Shown: one piece after another, positions 18,429 through 26,658 of the stretch
How the letters are laid out: every line of letters starts with the position of its first letter
Position numbering within the stretch: the first letter of the stretch is position 1
Assembly: GCF_947502445.1 (NCBI RefSeq)
Contig: NZ_CANMZW010000014.1
Span: forward strand, 60,755 to 124,754
Direction: 5' to 3'
Source: an uncultured Brevibacillus sp.
GTDB taxonomy: Bacteria > Bacillota > Bacilli > Brevibacillales > Brevibacillaceae
Length of the DNA: 64,000 nucleotides
Notes under the pieces: generated by a model
Seen by the model: only the letters and a program-made list of their open reading frames with translations
What the model was told of the DNA's origin: nothing
Databases searched by the model: none
Made by a program: the position numbers and the translations under genes

Positions 18429-19352
18429 TTGTTTTCATTTATTTTGAGGCGGACGGCTGGCATGGTGCCGATGTTGATCGTTGTTTCCATTATAGCGTTT
18501 TTGTTTGTCCACCTGACGCCCGGAGACCCAATCCGCGTGCTGTACGGCAATGAAATCGATGCGGAAACGTACCAGAAGCTCAAGGAAAAGGAAGGCTTCA
18601 ACGATCCGCTTTACCTGCAATATACGCGTTATGTCGGAAAGATCGTCACCCAAGGAGATTTCGGCATTTCCTATCGCACGAAGTCGAATGTGTCCGATGA
18701 GATCCTGCGTCGCTTTTCCTATACGCTTTTCCTGACCCTCGCCAGCATGGTCTGGGCGGTGGTGATTGGGCTTATTGTGGGAATCCTTTCTGCCGTCAAG
18801 CGAAATTCGCTGCTTGATCGGCTCGGCATGGTGTCAGCCATCACCGCCCTGAGCATTCCGGAATTCTGGTTCGGACTGATGCTCATGCAAATTTTCGCGG
18901 TGCAGCTTGGCTGGTTTCCAACGAGTGGTAGTGGAACGATTTCTCATTTGATCTTGCCGTCACTGACACTGGGTCTAGGCGTGGCAGCCATCATCGCACG
19001 GTTTACGCGCTCCAGCATTCTGGAGGTGCTCCGAGAGGATTATGTTCGTACGGCAAGGGCGAAGGGGCAAAATCAATGGGTCATCGTGCTGACGCATGTG
19101 CTGCGCAGCGCCTTGATTCCAGTCGTGACCATGACCGGCTTGCAGTTTGGCTTCTTGCTCGGTGGTGCCGTCGTCGTGGAGCAGGTTTTTGCTTGGCCAG
19201 GGCTGGGCTCTTACTTGATCGACTCGATCCTGACTCGCGATTATCCTGTGATTCAGGCGCTGATCCTGCTCTTTTCCGTGCAGTTTTTGGTGGTGAACCT
19301 ACTAGTCGATATCAGTTACGGACTTTTAAATCCGCAAATTCGCTACGAATAA
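18429..19352 (+). CDS. Dipeptide-type ABC permease, DppB-like
   Basis: 307 residues with about six membrane helices. Conserved points are H-L-T-P-G-D-P-I near residue 22, the F-W-F-G-L motif mid-protein, the EAA-like cytoplasmic loop (R-T-A-R-A-K-G with L-R-S-A-L-I-P-V) and a terminal N-P-Q-I-R-Y. TTG 18429 is preferred because AAAGAGGTG sits seven bases upstream; an earlier in-frame TTG at 18408 lies before that site. It follows the binding-protein gene by 74 bp. Confidence 0.88.
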   Translation: MFSFILRRTAGMVPMLIVVSIIAFLFVHLTPGDPIRVLYGNEIDAETYQKLKEKEGFNDPLYLQYTRYVGKIVTQGDFGISYRTKSNVSDEILRRFSYTLFLTLASMVWAVVIGLIVGILSAVKRNSLLDRLGMVSAITALSIPEFWFGLMLMQIFAVQLGWFPTSGSGTISHLILPSLTLGLGVAAIIARFTRSSILEVLREDYVRTARAKGQNQWVIVLTHVLRSALIPVVTMTGLQFGFLLGGAVVVEQVFAWPGLGSYLIDSILTRDYPVIQALILLFSVQFLVVNLLVDISYGLLNPQIRYE

Positions 19353-19371
19353 CAAGGAGAAGGAGACCGAT

Positions 19372-20952
19372 ATGCAAACAATGAAAAATCAATCTCCCTC
19401 GCCTTTTCGGACGTTTCTGAAAAAGTTTCGCAAGCAGCGCGTTGCGCTCTGGTCCCTGTTCGTCGTCGTGGGCATCGTTTTCGTGGGTTTGTTTGCTCCG
19501 CTGCTCGTCCCATATGACCCACATCGGCCCGTAGCGGATCAATACAAGGAAAAAGGAATGGATGCGAGTCAGCTGACCAGAGAGCAGGTGTCGGTAACAG
19601 TCTGGATGAGCGATGGTAGCAAAGCAAATGACAGTGCTGGAAGTGAGTTCACCCTGACGAGCGAGGATGGGCAAATCGCCGCAGCTCGGAAAACGGACAG
19701 CGTGGCGTTCGTATATGCAAGTGGTGAAGGAACGACCTCCATCCTGGTATCGAGCGGAGAGATTGTCAGTCGCCTGAAAGTGGTCGTCTCCGGCCAGGAT
19801 AACGGACTACCCTCTCTGTCACAATTGGTGGCTACCGCTCCTAAGCAGTCCTTGCAAAAAGGGGAGAGTGTGCAAACAGGCGTTAGTGCCATCTTGACGG
19901 ACGGCACGGAACTGGCAGAAATGACGGATATCCTGGCGTTTGCCAAGCAATTTGAGGCGGCGGAGGCATCTGCCCCGGGAAAGAACGATGGCTTTGCCAG
20001 TTCGACAGATGGCTTTACCAATTCCGAAGAAGCTTCTGCAGAAAGCAGGTCCCTTTACTTCCAATCGCTCACTCCCACTGTGGTGGAAGTGAGTCAGGAT
20101 GGCACGATTACCGCAGTCGGAGATGGGGAAGGGACGATCATGGTTTCAGTTGATGGGATTTCTACCCTGATTCCGGTGGCGGTGAATCAGCCGTTTAACA
20201 AGGCAATCCCAGTGCGTATAGAGCCAGGCAGCCTGGTCATGAATCTGATGAATGCGTATAAACACCAGCCGCCGTCCTCCCTGCACTGGTTTGGCACCGA
20301 TCACCAAAATCGAGACATATTCTCCCGTGTTCTTTGGGGAACGAGAGAAACACTTTTGATCGGTTTCGTTTCAGTCTCGGTAGGCGCTGTCATCGGGACG
20401 ATTCTCGGGCTGATCGCTGGTTACTGGGGTCGGTGGATCGATGGCTTGATTACACGATGTACAGATGTACTGCTTGCATTCCCAGGCATTTTGCTTGCCA
20501 TCGCGGTGATCGCCCTGCTTGGCCCCGGGATCACGAATATCATTTTCGCTGTGTCTGTCTTTACGATTCCGATCTTCATTCGGATCGTACGGGGCAGTAC
20601 GCTGGCACTAAAAGAGATGACCTATGTGGAGGCAGCACGGTCTATCGGGGTTCGCGACTCTGTCATCATCAGGCGACATATCTTTCCAGGTACGATCTCG
20701 GTTGTGATGGTGTATTTGACAATGCGGATTGGAACAGCCATTCTCATCGGGGCTTCGTTGAGCTTCCTAGGGCTGGGCGGTGATATTACAGCTCCCGAAT
20801 GGGGGGCCATGCTGAGTGCGGCAAAGGATAACAGCCGCAATTTGTTCCACCCGACCTTTTTTCCAGGCATCGCGATTGTGATTACGGTTCTTTGCTTCAA
20901 CCTGATGGGCGATGGGCTGCGTGATGCACTTGACCCGAAATTAAAGGACTAG
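19372..20952 (+). CDS. DppC-like ABC permease with a large Ig-like extracytoplasmic insertion
   Basis: 526 residues where relatives have 275-305. Helix 1 (about 24-46) ends in the usual Y-D-P at 48-50. The expected H-x-F-G-T-D-x-x-x-R-D signature comes only at 305-314, so about 230 extra residues lie outside the membrane. The insert holds two regions resembling bacterial Ig-like group 2 domains: about 72-139, and about 160-272, where D-G-T-E-L is followed later by V-S-Q-D-G-T-I-T-A-V-G-D-G-E-G. The second region is interrupted by a Ser/Gly/Glu-rich stretch (195-226). The C-terminal permease core is complete (EAA loop, L-D-P-K-L-K-D end). The insert could dock the binding protein or the cell wall; this is inference. 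Confidence 0.9.
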   Translation: MQTMKNQSPSPFRTFLKKFRKQRVALWSLFVVVGIVFVGLFAPLLVPYDPHRPVADQYKEKGMDASQLTREQVSVTVWMSDGSKANDSAGSEFTLTSEDGQIAAARKTDSVAFVYASGEGTTSILVSSGEIVSRLKVVVSGQDNGLPSLSQLVATAPKQSLQKGESVQTGVSAILTDGTELAEMTDILAFAKQFEAAEASAPGKNDGFASSTDGFTNSEEASAESRSLYFQSLTPTVVEVSQDGTITAVGDGEGTIMVSVDGISTLIPVAVNQPFNKAIPVRIEPGSLVMNLMNAYKHQPPSSLHWFGTDHQNRDIFSRVLWGTRETLLIGFVSVSVGAVIGTILGLIAGYWGRWIDGLITRCTDVLLAFPGILLAIAVIALLGPGITNIIFAVSVFTIPIFIRIVRGSTLALKEMTYVEAARSIGVRDSVIIRRHIFPGTISVVMVYLTMRIGTAILIGASLSFLGLGGDITAPEWGAMLSAAKDNSRNLFHPTFFPGIAIVITVLCFNLMGDGLRDALDPKLKD

Positions 20953-20964
20953 GAGGCGGGGCTC

Positions 20965-21951
20965 ATGCAAGACATCATGCTGGAAGTAACGGATTTAACA
21001 GTCAATTTTCGCAATGATGATACAGAATATACGGTTGTGAACAGCATTTCTTTTCAAGTGAAAAAGGGGGAGACCTTGGGGCTAGTCGGGGAATCCGGAT
21101 GCGGCAAAAGCGTTACCTCCTTATCCATCATGAGGCTGGTGCCAACACCTCCGGGGCGTATCGCGTCGGGAGAAATCCGCTACAAGGGCACCAACCTCCT
21201 CTCTCTGAAGGAAAAGGAGATGAATGCGGTCCGAGGCAATGAGATTTCGATGATTTTTCAGGAGCCGATGACTTCCCTGACCCCTGTATTCACGATAGGG
21301 CGACAGCTTGATGAGGTGATACTGCTCCACACGGACTTGTCCAAAAAGGCGGCAAAAGCGAAATCGATCGAGATGTTAAAGCTGGTCGGAATACCTCGTG
21401 CGGAGGAGATATATTCCAGTTACCCACATGAGCTGTCTGGCGGTATGCGTCAACGGGTGATGATTGCGATTGGGCTCGCTTGCGAGCCGCAGCTGTTAAT
21501 CGCGGATGAACCTACGACGGCACTCGATGTGACGATCCAGGCGCAAATTTTGGATCTCATGCGGGAGCTGAAGGAAAAAACAGATACGTCCATCCTGTTC
21601 ATCACGCACGACCTAGGAGTCGTCGCGGAAATGTGCGATCGGGTGATTGTCATGTATGCAGGAGAAATTGTCGAGGAGGCAGATGTGGATACATTGTTCC
21701 ACGATCCAAAGCATCCGTATACCTGCGGACTGCTTGAATCGATCCCTAGCATGCATGAGAAAAAACACCGCTTGTTTTCCATCGGTGGACAGGTGCCAGC
21801 CGCCGGTTCCATCCAGATGGGGTGCCGTTTCCGTGACAGGTGCAGTAAAGCCTTCGATCGCTGCGAAAAAGAGGACCCGGAATTGGTCCCGCTCTCCAGC
21901 GGTCATTTCTGCCGCTGCTGGCTGTATGCGGAGCAAGGGGGACGATCATGA
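20965..21951 (+). CDS. Dipeptide importer ATPase, DppD-like
   Basis: 328 residues. Walker A G-E-S-G-C-G-K-S near 47, signature L-S-G-G-M-R-Q-R near 157, Walker [13 protein letters not shown] near 178, and the oligopeptide/dipeptide C-terminal extension with a Cys-containing C-R-F-R-D-R-C segment, which in this subfamily can bind an iron-sulfur cluster. GGAGG precedes ATG 20965. Its stop overlaps the start of the partner ATPase by four bases, so the pair is translationally coupled. Confidence 0.92.
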   Translation: MQDIMLEVTDLTVNFRNDDTEYTVVNSISFQVKKGETLGLVGESGCGKSVTSLSIMRLVPTPPGRIASGEIRYKGTNLLSLKEKEMNAVRGNEISMIFQEPMTSLTPVFTIGRQLDEVILLHTDLSKKAAKAKSIEMLKLVGIPRAEEIYSSYPHELSGGMRQRVMIAIGLACEPQLLIADEPTTALDVTIQAQILDLMRELKEKTDTSILFITHDLGVVAEMCDRVIVMYAGEIVEEADVDTLFHDPKHPYTCGLLESIPSMHEKKHRLFSIGGQVPAAGSIQMGCRFRDRCSKAFDRCEKEDPELVPLSSGHFCRCWLYAEQGGRS

Positions 21952-22916
21952 GCGATACCCTATTAGACGTACAACGGCTGCAGGTGCATTTTCCGATCAA
22001 AAAGGGCATTTTTCAACGAACACAAGGGTATGTCAAAGCCGTAGATGACGTTTCGTTTACGATCGCCAAAGGAGAGACCTTTGGTTTGGTTGGCGAGTCG
22101 GGCTGCGGAAAGTCCACGACCGGTCGGACTGTCATGAATCTCATCAAGCCGAGCGGTGGACAGGTGCTTTTTGCAGGGGAAAACCTGTCAGCTCTGTCCC
22201 CGAAGGAGATGCTTTCGAGACGAGTGGACCTGCAAATGGTGTTTCAGGACCCATATGCATCCCTAAACCCACGTCTGACTGTTGAGCAGATTTTAGAGGA
22301 GCCGCTTACGGCGCACCAGGTGGGAGACGCTGCTGAGCGAAAGCGGACTATCGAGCGGATGATGGAGGTTTGTGGACTTAATCCTGCCTATCTGAAACGG
22401 TACGCACACGAGTTTTCTGGGGGACAGCGGCAGCGTATTTGTATCGCACGGGCTTTGATTCTGAAGCCGAAGCTGATTGTGGCTGACGAACCGGTCTCCG
22501 CCCTCGATGTCTCCATCCAATCGCAGATCCTTAATCTGCTCCAGGATTTACAGCAAGAATTCCAGCTCACATATCTGTTTATTTCACATGATCTGGCGGT
22601 GGTGAAGCATCTGTGCAGCCGAGTGGGTGTGATGTATTTGGGCCGAATGGCGGAGATAGGCGCAGCGGACAACATTTACACAAATCCGCTCCACCCGTAT
22701 ACGAAGTCACTCCTGTCGGCCATCCCCACTGCAGATCCCCGGCAGAAGAAAGAGAGGATCTTGCTGCGCGGCGAAGTGCCGTCGCCAGCTAATCCCCCGA
22801 AGGGCTGTGCATTTGTGACCAGATGCCCGAGTGCAAAGGACATCTGCAAGCATGAAAGGCCTCGTGTCAGCAAGGTGGAAGACGATCATCTGGTCGCCTG
22901 TCATCTCTTTACGTAA
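21948..22916 (+). CDS. Dipeptide importer ATPase, DppF-like
   Basis: 322 residues. Walker [10 protein letters not shown], the [15 protein letters not shown]-loop typical of DppF/OppF, signature F-S-G-G-Q-R-Q-R, Walker B with [10 protein letters not shown], and a C-terminal C-A-F-V-T-R-C motif. The ATG overlaps the TGA of the preceding gene. It completes the five-gene importer. Confidence 0.92.
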   Translation: MSDTLLDVQRLQVHFPIKKGIFQRTQGYVKAVDDVSFTIAKGETFGLVGESGCGKSTTGRTVMNLIKPSGGQVLFAGENLSALSPKEMLSRRVDLQMVFQDPYASLNPRLTVEQILEEPLTAHQVGDAAERKRTIERMMEVCGLNPAYLKRYAHEFSGGQRQRICIARALILKPKLIVADEPVSALDVSIQSQILNLLQDLQQEFQLTYLFISHDLAVVKHLCSRVGVMYLGRMAEIGAADNIYTNPLHPYTKSLLSAIPTADPRQKKERILLRGEVPSPANPPKGCAFVTRCPSAKDICKHERPRVSKVEDDHLVACHLFT

Positions 22917-22930
22917 GAGAGGAGACACAT

Positions 22931-23953
22931 ATGGAAGAAACAATGGTAGTAGTCAAACGCGGAACTCAAGTCGAAAGCAAACACGCTGGAAGCATCGCCG
23001 TCGTGGATGGGGATGGCAATCTCCTGTATGGTCTCGGAGACATCACAAAGATGACCTTTACCCGCTCTGCATTGAAACCGGTACAGGCCATCCCTGTTCT
23101 GCAGTCAGGTGCCGCTGAGCGTTTTCTCATGACGGATAAGGAAATCGCCATTTGCTGCGGTTCTCATAACGGGGAAGAACAACACACGCAGGTCGTAGAA
23201 TCCATGCTGTTTCGCATTGGGCTACAAGAAGAAAACCTGCAGTGCGGGCCCCACCCTCCATACAATCAGGCGCATTATCTGGAGATGGTGCGAAAGCAGG
23301 TGGAGCCTAGCGCGATTCATAACAACTGTTCAGGCAAGCATGCCGGCATGTTGGCGTTAGCGATGCACCTGGAAAGTGATATTGCTACTTATCACCATTT
23401 GGAGCACCCTGTTCAGCGCAAGGTGGCGGAAAGTCTGGCGGAGCTGGCAGAGACTCCGGAAGATCAGATGTTGACAGGCATCGACGGCTGTGGCGTACCC
23501 AATTTTTCCATTCCCCTTCACAAGTTGGCGCTCGTTTTCGCCAAATTAGCCAATCCCGATAGCGTTGAGCCTCTTTCGCTCAGGCAAGCCATCAAGCGAA
23601 TTACCCACGCCATGCTCCAATATCCAGAAATGATCAGCGGATCGAATGATTTCTGCACGGAGCTGATGAAGGTAGGAAACGGAAAAATCATCGCGAAGGG
23701 CGGTGCAGAAGGTGTGTATTGCTTGGGGCTTCCACATAGGGGGATCGGAATCGCAATCAAGGTAGAGGACGGTAATTGGAGGGCAGCTACACCGGCTGCT
23801 GTCGAGGTGCTGAAACAGCTAGGAGAGCTTACCTTGCAAGAAGAGACTGCTCTTAAAGCTTTTCACACACCTGTGATCGAAAATCGGAAGGGGGAGGTGG
23901 TTGGTAGCGTAGAGCCTGTCTTCCAATTGAAAGCAGCAAACACCATTCACTAA
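22931..23953 (+). CDS. L-asparaginase, Rhizobium etli (type 3 / AnsA-like) family
   Basis: 340 residues of the PF06089 asparaginase II family, unrelated in fold to E. coli AnsA/AnsB. Catalytic residues of the R. etli enzyme have counterparts at a constant offset: Ser46 and Lys49 in R-S-A-L-K-P, Ser78 in C-C-G-S-H-N-G, and Cys133 and Lys136 in N-N-C-S-G-K-H-A-G-M. The protein is cytoplasmic. It lies 14 bp behind the importer ATPase gene and 13 bp before the cyanophycinase gene, so it is part of the same operon. It could hydrolyse asparagine or an isoaspartyl dipeptide produced from the imported substrate; only the first activity is established for the family. Confidence 0.88.
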   Translation: MEETMVVVKRGTQVESKHAGSIAVVDGDGNLLYGLGDITKMTFTRSALKPVQAIPVLQSGAAERFLMTDKEIAICCGSHNGEEQHTQVVESMLFRIGLQEENLQCGPHPPYNQAHYLEMVRKQVEPSAIHNNCSGKHAGMLALAMHLESDIATYHHLEHPVQRKVAESLAELAETPEDQMLTGIDGCGVPNFSIPLHKLALVFAKLANPDSVEPLSLRQAIKRITHAMLQYPEMISGSNDFCTELMKVGNGKIIAKGGAEGVYCLGLPHRGIGIAIKVEDGNWRAATPAAVEVLKQLGELTLQEETALKAFHTPVIENRKGEVVGSVEPVFQLKAANTIH

Positions 23954-23966
23954 GGGGGATATCATC

Positions 23967-25199
23967 ATGTCACTTGTGAAACGTAATGTCTCGAAGCTGC
24001 TCTCCATTTTCCTGACTTCCATTTTAATGGTAGCAGGCGTAGCGCAGGGAGCATTTGCGGAAGAAAGTGCAGCTGCAGCAAAAGGATCACTCGTCATTAT
24101 CGGCGGAAATCTGGAAACCAACAACGCGGACATCTACAACAAAATGATTGAGCTTTCAGGGGGAAAAGAAAAGGCAATGATCGGGATTTTCCCCACAGCG
24201 AGCGGTTCCATGACCTCTTCGAACGAGATGAAAAAAGATTTTGAAGCGTACGGCATTCCGGCGGATCATGTCCGTATCATCGACATCACTGAAAAAAACT
24301 ACGCTGAGAAGGTGAACAATGAGGATGTCGTGAAAGCCATCTCCGAAAGCACCGGGCTCTTTTTCGTTGGCGGTGACCAGTCGCGCATCACCAAAGCGTT
24401 TTACAATTCGGACGGTTCCCATACCAAGGCGCTCACTGCAGTGTGGGATGTGTACAAGGCAGGCGGCATGGTAAGCGGCTCATCCGCGGGAGCAGCGATT
24501 ATGTCCAATCCGATGATCCAGAACACCACCTCATTGGAAACGTTCGAAAAGGGTGTGACCTACGATGGAAACAAGCCTGGATTGTGGGTGACAAAAGGTC
24601 TCGGCTTCTTTCAGGGCGGAATCGTCGACCAGCACTTCAGCAAGCGCGGCCGGATCGGTCGTCTCGTCGTGGCACTGGTCCATGAAAAAATGAACTTGGG
24701 CTTTGGTATTGATGAAAATTCTGCGATGGTTGTGAAAGGCAGCGAGATTCAGGTCATCGGCGCAAGTGGCATGTTCTTGATCGATGTGTCAAAAACACCT
24801 CTTAGCAAAAAAGGTGCCTATGAAAACGTTGATGTTTCCTATATCGAAAAAGGGGACAAATACAATCTTGTCACCAAACAGTTCACCATGGACGAATCCA
24901 AAACACTGATTCCAAAAGGGAAAGAGTATTACGAAGGAAATTCGCTGAACACGAACATTTTTGGTTCGGACGCTGCGAAAACGGCCCTGCTAGATGATTT
25001 GATCGATAATACGGAAAAGCAATCACGCGGTCTGGCGTTCAGTCTCGACTCGAGTAAGAAGGGAAAAGGCGTATCCGTCGTCTTCACCAAAACAGCCGAG
25101 ACGATGGGGTACTACGATGCATCTGAGTATGCTTCCTCTGCACTACACGTGCGAATGGATATCATTCCGATCGAGGTTCAGGTAAAAGAGTCGAAATAA
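23967..25199 (+). CDS. Secreted cyanophycinase (peptidase family S51)
   Basis: 410 residues. A cleavable signal peptide (about 1-31, A-F-A-E) directs export. S51 hallmarks are G-G-D-Q at 135-138, the nucleophile elbow G-S-S-A-G-A with Ser173, and D-Q-H-F-S-K-R-G-R-I-G-R-L. Cyanophycinases split cyanophycin (multi-L-arginyl-poly-L-aspartate) into beta-Asp-Arg dipeptides; exported forms act on polymer released by other cells. As the last gene of the sigma-54 importer operon it supplies the likely substrate for the neighbouring transporter. The frame stops at TAA 25197, but a coherent C-terminal tail continues in another frame to 25309 (see separate entry), so the protein may be prematurely ended. 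Confidence 0.88.
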   Translation: MSLVKRNVSKLLSIFLTSILMVAGVAQGAFAEESAAAAKGSLVIIGGNLETNNADIYNKMIELSGGKEKAMIGIFPTASGSMTSSNEMKKDFEAYGIPADHVRIIDITEKNYAEKVNNEDVVKAISESTGLFFVGGDQSRITKAFYNSDGSHTKALTAVWDVYKAGGMVSGSSAGAAIMSNPMIQNTTSLETFEKGVTYDGNKPGLWVTKGLGFFQGGIVDQHFSKRGRIGRLVVALVHEKMNLGFGIDENSAMVVKGSEIQVIGASGMFLIDVSKTPLSKKGAYENVDVSYIEKGDKYNLVTKQFTMDESKTLIPKGKEYYEGNSLNTNIFGSDAAKTALLDDLIDNTEKQSRGLAFSLDSSKKGKGVSVVFTKTAETMGYYDASEYASSALHVRMDIIPIEVQVKESK

Positions 25200-25204
25200 C
25201 GAAA

Positions 25205-25309
25205 CGCTTCACGTTCAATACATGGAGCGGTTCGGGAGGGCAGTCATCCAGCCTTGATGTGATCAATGGCGTTGTTACGTCCTCGAACGGCAGCATTTAC
25301 CGGATGTAA
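25205..25309 (+). pseudogene. Out-of-frame C-terminal tail of the cyanophycinase
   Basis: Shifted one frame relative to the stop of the cyanophycinase gene, the bases encode R-F-T-F-N-T-W-S-G-S-G-G-Q, then S-L-D-V-I-N-G-V-V and a final N-G-S-I-Y-R-M before TAA 25307. This reads like a genuine beta-rich protein end, and it has no start or ribosome site of its own. The simplest reading is a single-base indel near 25185-25204 that cut off about 35 residues; a sequencing error would look the same. Confidence 0.55.
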
Positions 25310-25369
25310 ATAGGGATTGCTTAATAGAAAGAGCTTTGATACAAAAGTAAAAACCTTCGAAAGCGATCT

Positions 25370-25411
25370 AAGGGACTGACCCCTGTCATACGGACTGGGG
25401 TCAGTCCCCTA
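25370..25411 (+). terminator. Terminator of the sigma-54 operon
   Basis: A long stem AGGGACTGACCCC / GGGGTCAGTCCCCT around a 12-base loop, with only a weak T run after it. It ends the operon that begins at 16711. Confidence 0.65.
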
Positions 25412-25503
25412 TTCATTTTCGAAATGTTTATTTCACAAACGGCTATGTTGTGGATACCTCGTTTTTATTACACAAAAATTCATTTCAGTATTTCAAAAAA
25501 ACC

Positions 25504-25532
25504 TTTACAATATTACGGTATAGGAATAATAT
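25504..25532 (+). promoter_or_regulatory. Sigma-A promoter of the XRE-cupin gene
   Basis: TTTACA (25504-25509), 17 bp, TAATAT (25527-25532). Transcription would start near 25539, which excludes an upstream in-frame ATG at 25450 as the start of the regulator. Confidence 0.65.
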
Positions 25533-25590
25533 ATTTTCATGGAACAAAAAATCAGAAAATGAATTCAATTCAGACAGGAGGAACAAGTTT

Positions 25591-26145
25591 CTGGAAAGCA
25601 TCTATGAGAAGATTCGTGAGCTGCGCACACAGCAGAACATGACCTTAAAAGAACTTAGCGCCAAGTCGGGCTTGTCGATAAGCTTCCTGTCGCAGGTGGA
25701 GAGAGGCAATAGTTCACTTGCTATCACATCTCTGCAAAAAATCGCCGAGGTGTTGAATGTGCCCATTACCGCTTTTTTCGAGGAACAGCAAAATTCTCAG
25801 TACTTTGTTCCCGAGTCAGATCGCAAGCAGTTTCAGATTGAAGGATCGAGTGCGATCTATGTGCGCTTGGGCGGTGATTTTACAGGCAGGGCACTAGAGC
25901 CGTTTCATGTAACACTGCACCCTGGACAAAAGCAAGAGGTGGTGTTTAACCATCCAGGCGAGGAGTTTTACTACGTCATCGAAGGCCAAGTGATTTTCAC
26001 AGTAGATGGTCAGGAATATCACCTAACCAAAGGAGACTCCATCCATTTTCCATCGACTCTCGATCACACTTGGTTTAATCCGACAGAAGAAGCGGCACAG
26101 GTAGTCAGCGTGCTGACGCCAGTGATATTTAAAATAAACAATTAG
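25591..26145 (+). CDS. XRE-family regulator with C-terminal cupin domain
   Basis: 184 residues if translation starts at CTG 25591, nine bases behind a perfect AGGAGG (25576-25581); no in-frame ATG, GTG or TTG fits. The length then matches the normal size of this family. Helix-turn-helix at about 12-60 (L-K-E-L-S-A-K-S-G-L-S-I-S-F-L-S-Q-V-E-R-G), cupin at about 110-178 with H-P-G-E-E-F-Y-Y-V-I-E-G. Such regulators sense a small metabolite in the cupin and often control neighbouring transport or catabolic genes, here a cupin protein and a binding lipoprotein. Confidence 0.8.
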   Translation: MESIYEKIRELRTQQNMTLKELSAKSGLSISFLSQVERGNSSLAITSLQKIAEVLNVPITAFFEEQQNSQYFVPESDRKQFQIEGSSAIYVRLGGDFTGRALEPFHVTLHPGQKQEVVFNHPGEEFYYVIEGQVIFTVDGQEYHLTKGDSIHFPSTLDHTWFNPTEEAAQVVSVLTPVIFKINN

Positions 26146-26178
26146 AGAAACGCAAAACAGAGACCAATTCTTTTTTTT

Positions 26179-26203
26179 ACAGAAAATTATCTAAAATTTC
26201 TGT
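26179..26203 (+). promoter_or_regulatory. Inverted repeat upstream of the cupin gene
   Basis: ACAGAAA (26179-26185) and TTTCTGT (26197-26203) form a dyad with 11 bases between the arms, 43 bp upstream of the cupin gene start. It is a plausible operator for the XRE-cupin regulator just upstream. Confidence 0.35.
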
Positions 26204-26246
26204 TTATTTAAGCTGTCTAAAAAGAACCATAGGGAGGAATTATGCA

Positions 26247-26585
26247 ATGATCGTAATAAACGCCAACGAAGTGAAACCGGATGACCGACCAGGGGATACT
26301 GTGCTGAAAACGTTGTTTCCCAAAGACATCATCGAGGGAGGAAAGGTCATGTTTGGCACTGTGGTCATTCCGCCAAAAGGACGCGTCCCTATGCATGGTC
26401 AAGGGTCACATGAACAGGATGAGTATTCTTATATCATTCGTGGGACTATTCAGACTGGCAGCGGCGGAAAAGAGTACTCGGTTTCAGCAGGGGAAGCGAC
26501 ACTGATCCCAGCCGGAGAAGAGCACTGGGCGTACAATGCCGGAGACGAAGACTGCGAGATCGTCTGGATGCTCGTGGAACGATGA
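26247..26585 (+). CDS. Small cupin-domain protein
   Basis: 112 residues forming a single cupin barrel: G-R-V-P-M-H-G-Q-G-S-H-E-Q-D-E-Y-S-Y is motif 1 with its His/Gln/Glu metal ligands, and P-A-G-E-E-H-W-A is motif 2. GGGAGG lies nine bases before ATG 26247. It lies between the XRE-cupin regulator and a peptide-binding lipoprotein gene, and is probably co-transcribed with the latter. Substrate unknown. Confidence 0.75.
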   Translation: MIVINANEVKPDDRPGDTVLKTLFPKDIIEGGKVMFGTVVIPPKGRVPMHGQGSHEQDEYSYIIRGTIQTGSGGKEYSVSAGEATLIPAGEEHWAYNAGDEDCEIVWMLVER

Positions 26586-26658
26586 TATACGTGCCCTTTC
26601 AATCAGGGTCCATATCAAAATAAATAGACAAATAGGTATAAGCAAGGGGGATATTGTG

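Noticed and set aside
25450..25590. Upstream ATG 25450 as start of the XRE-cupin regulator
   Set aside because: It lies before the predicted promoter (25504-25532) and would add 47 residues unlike the family.
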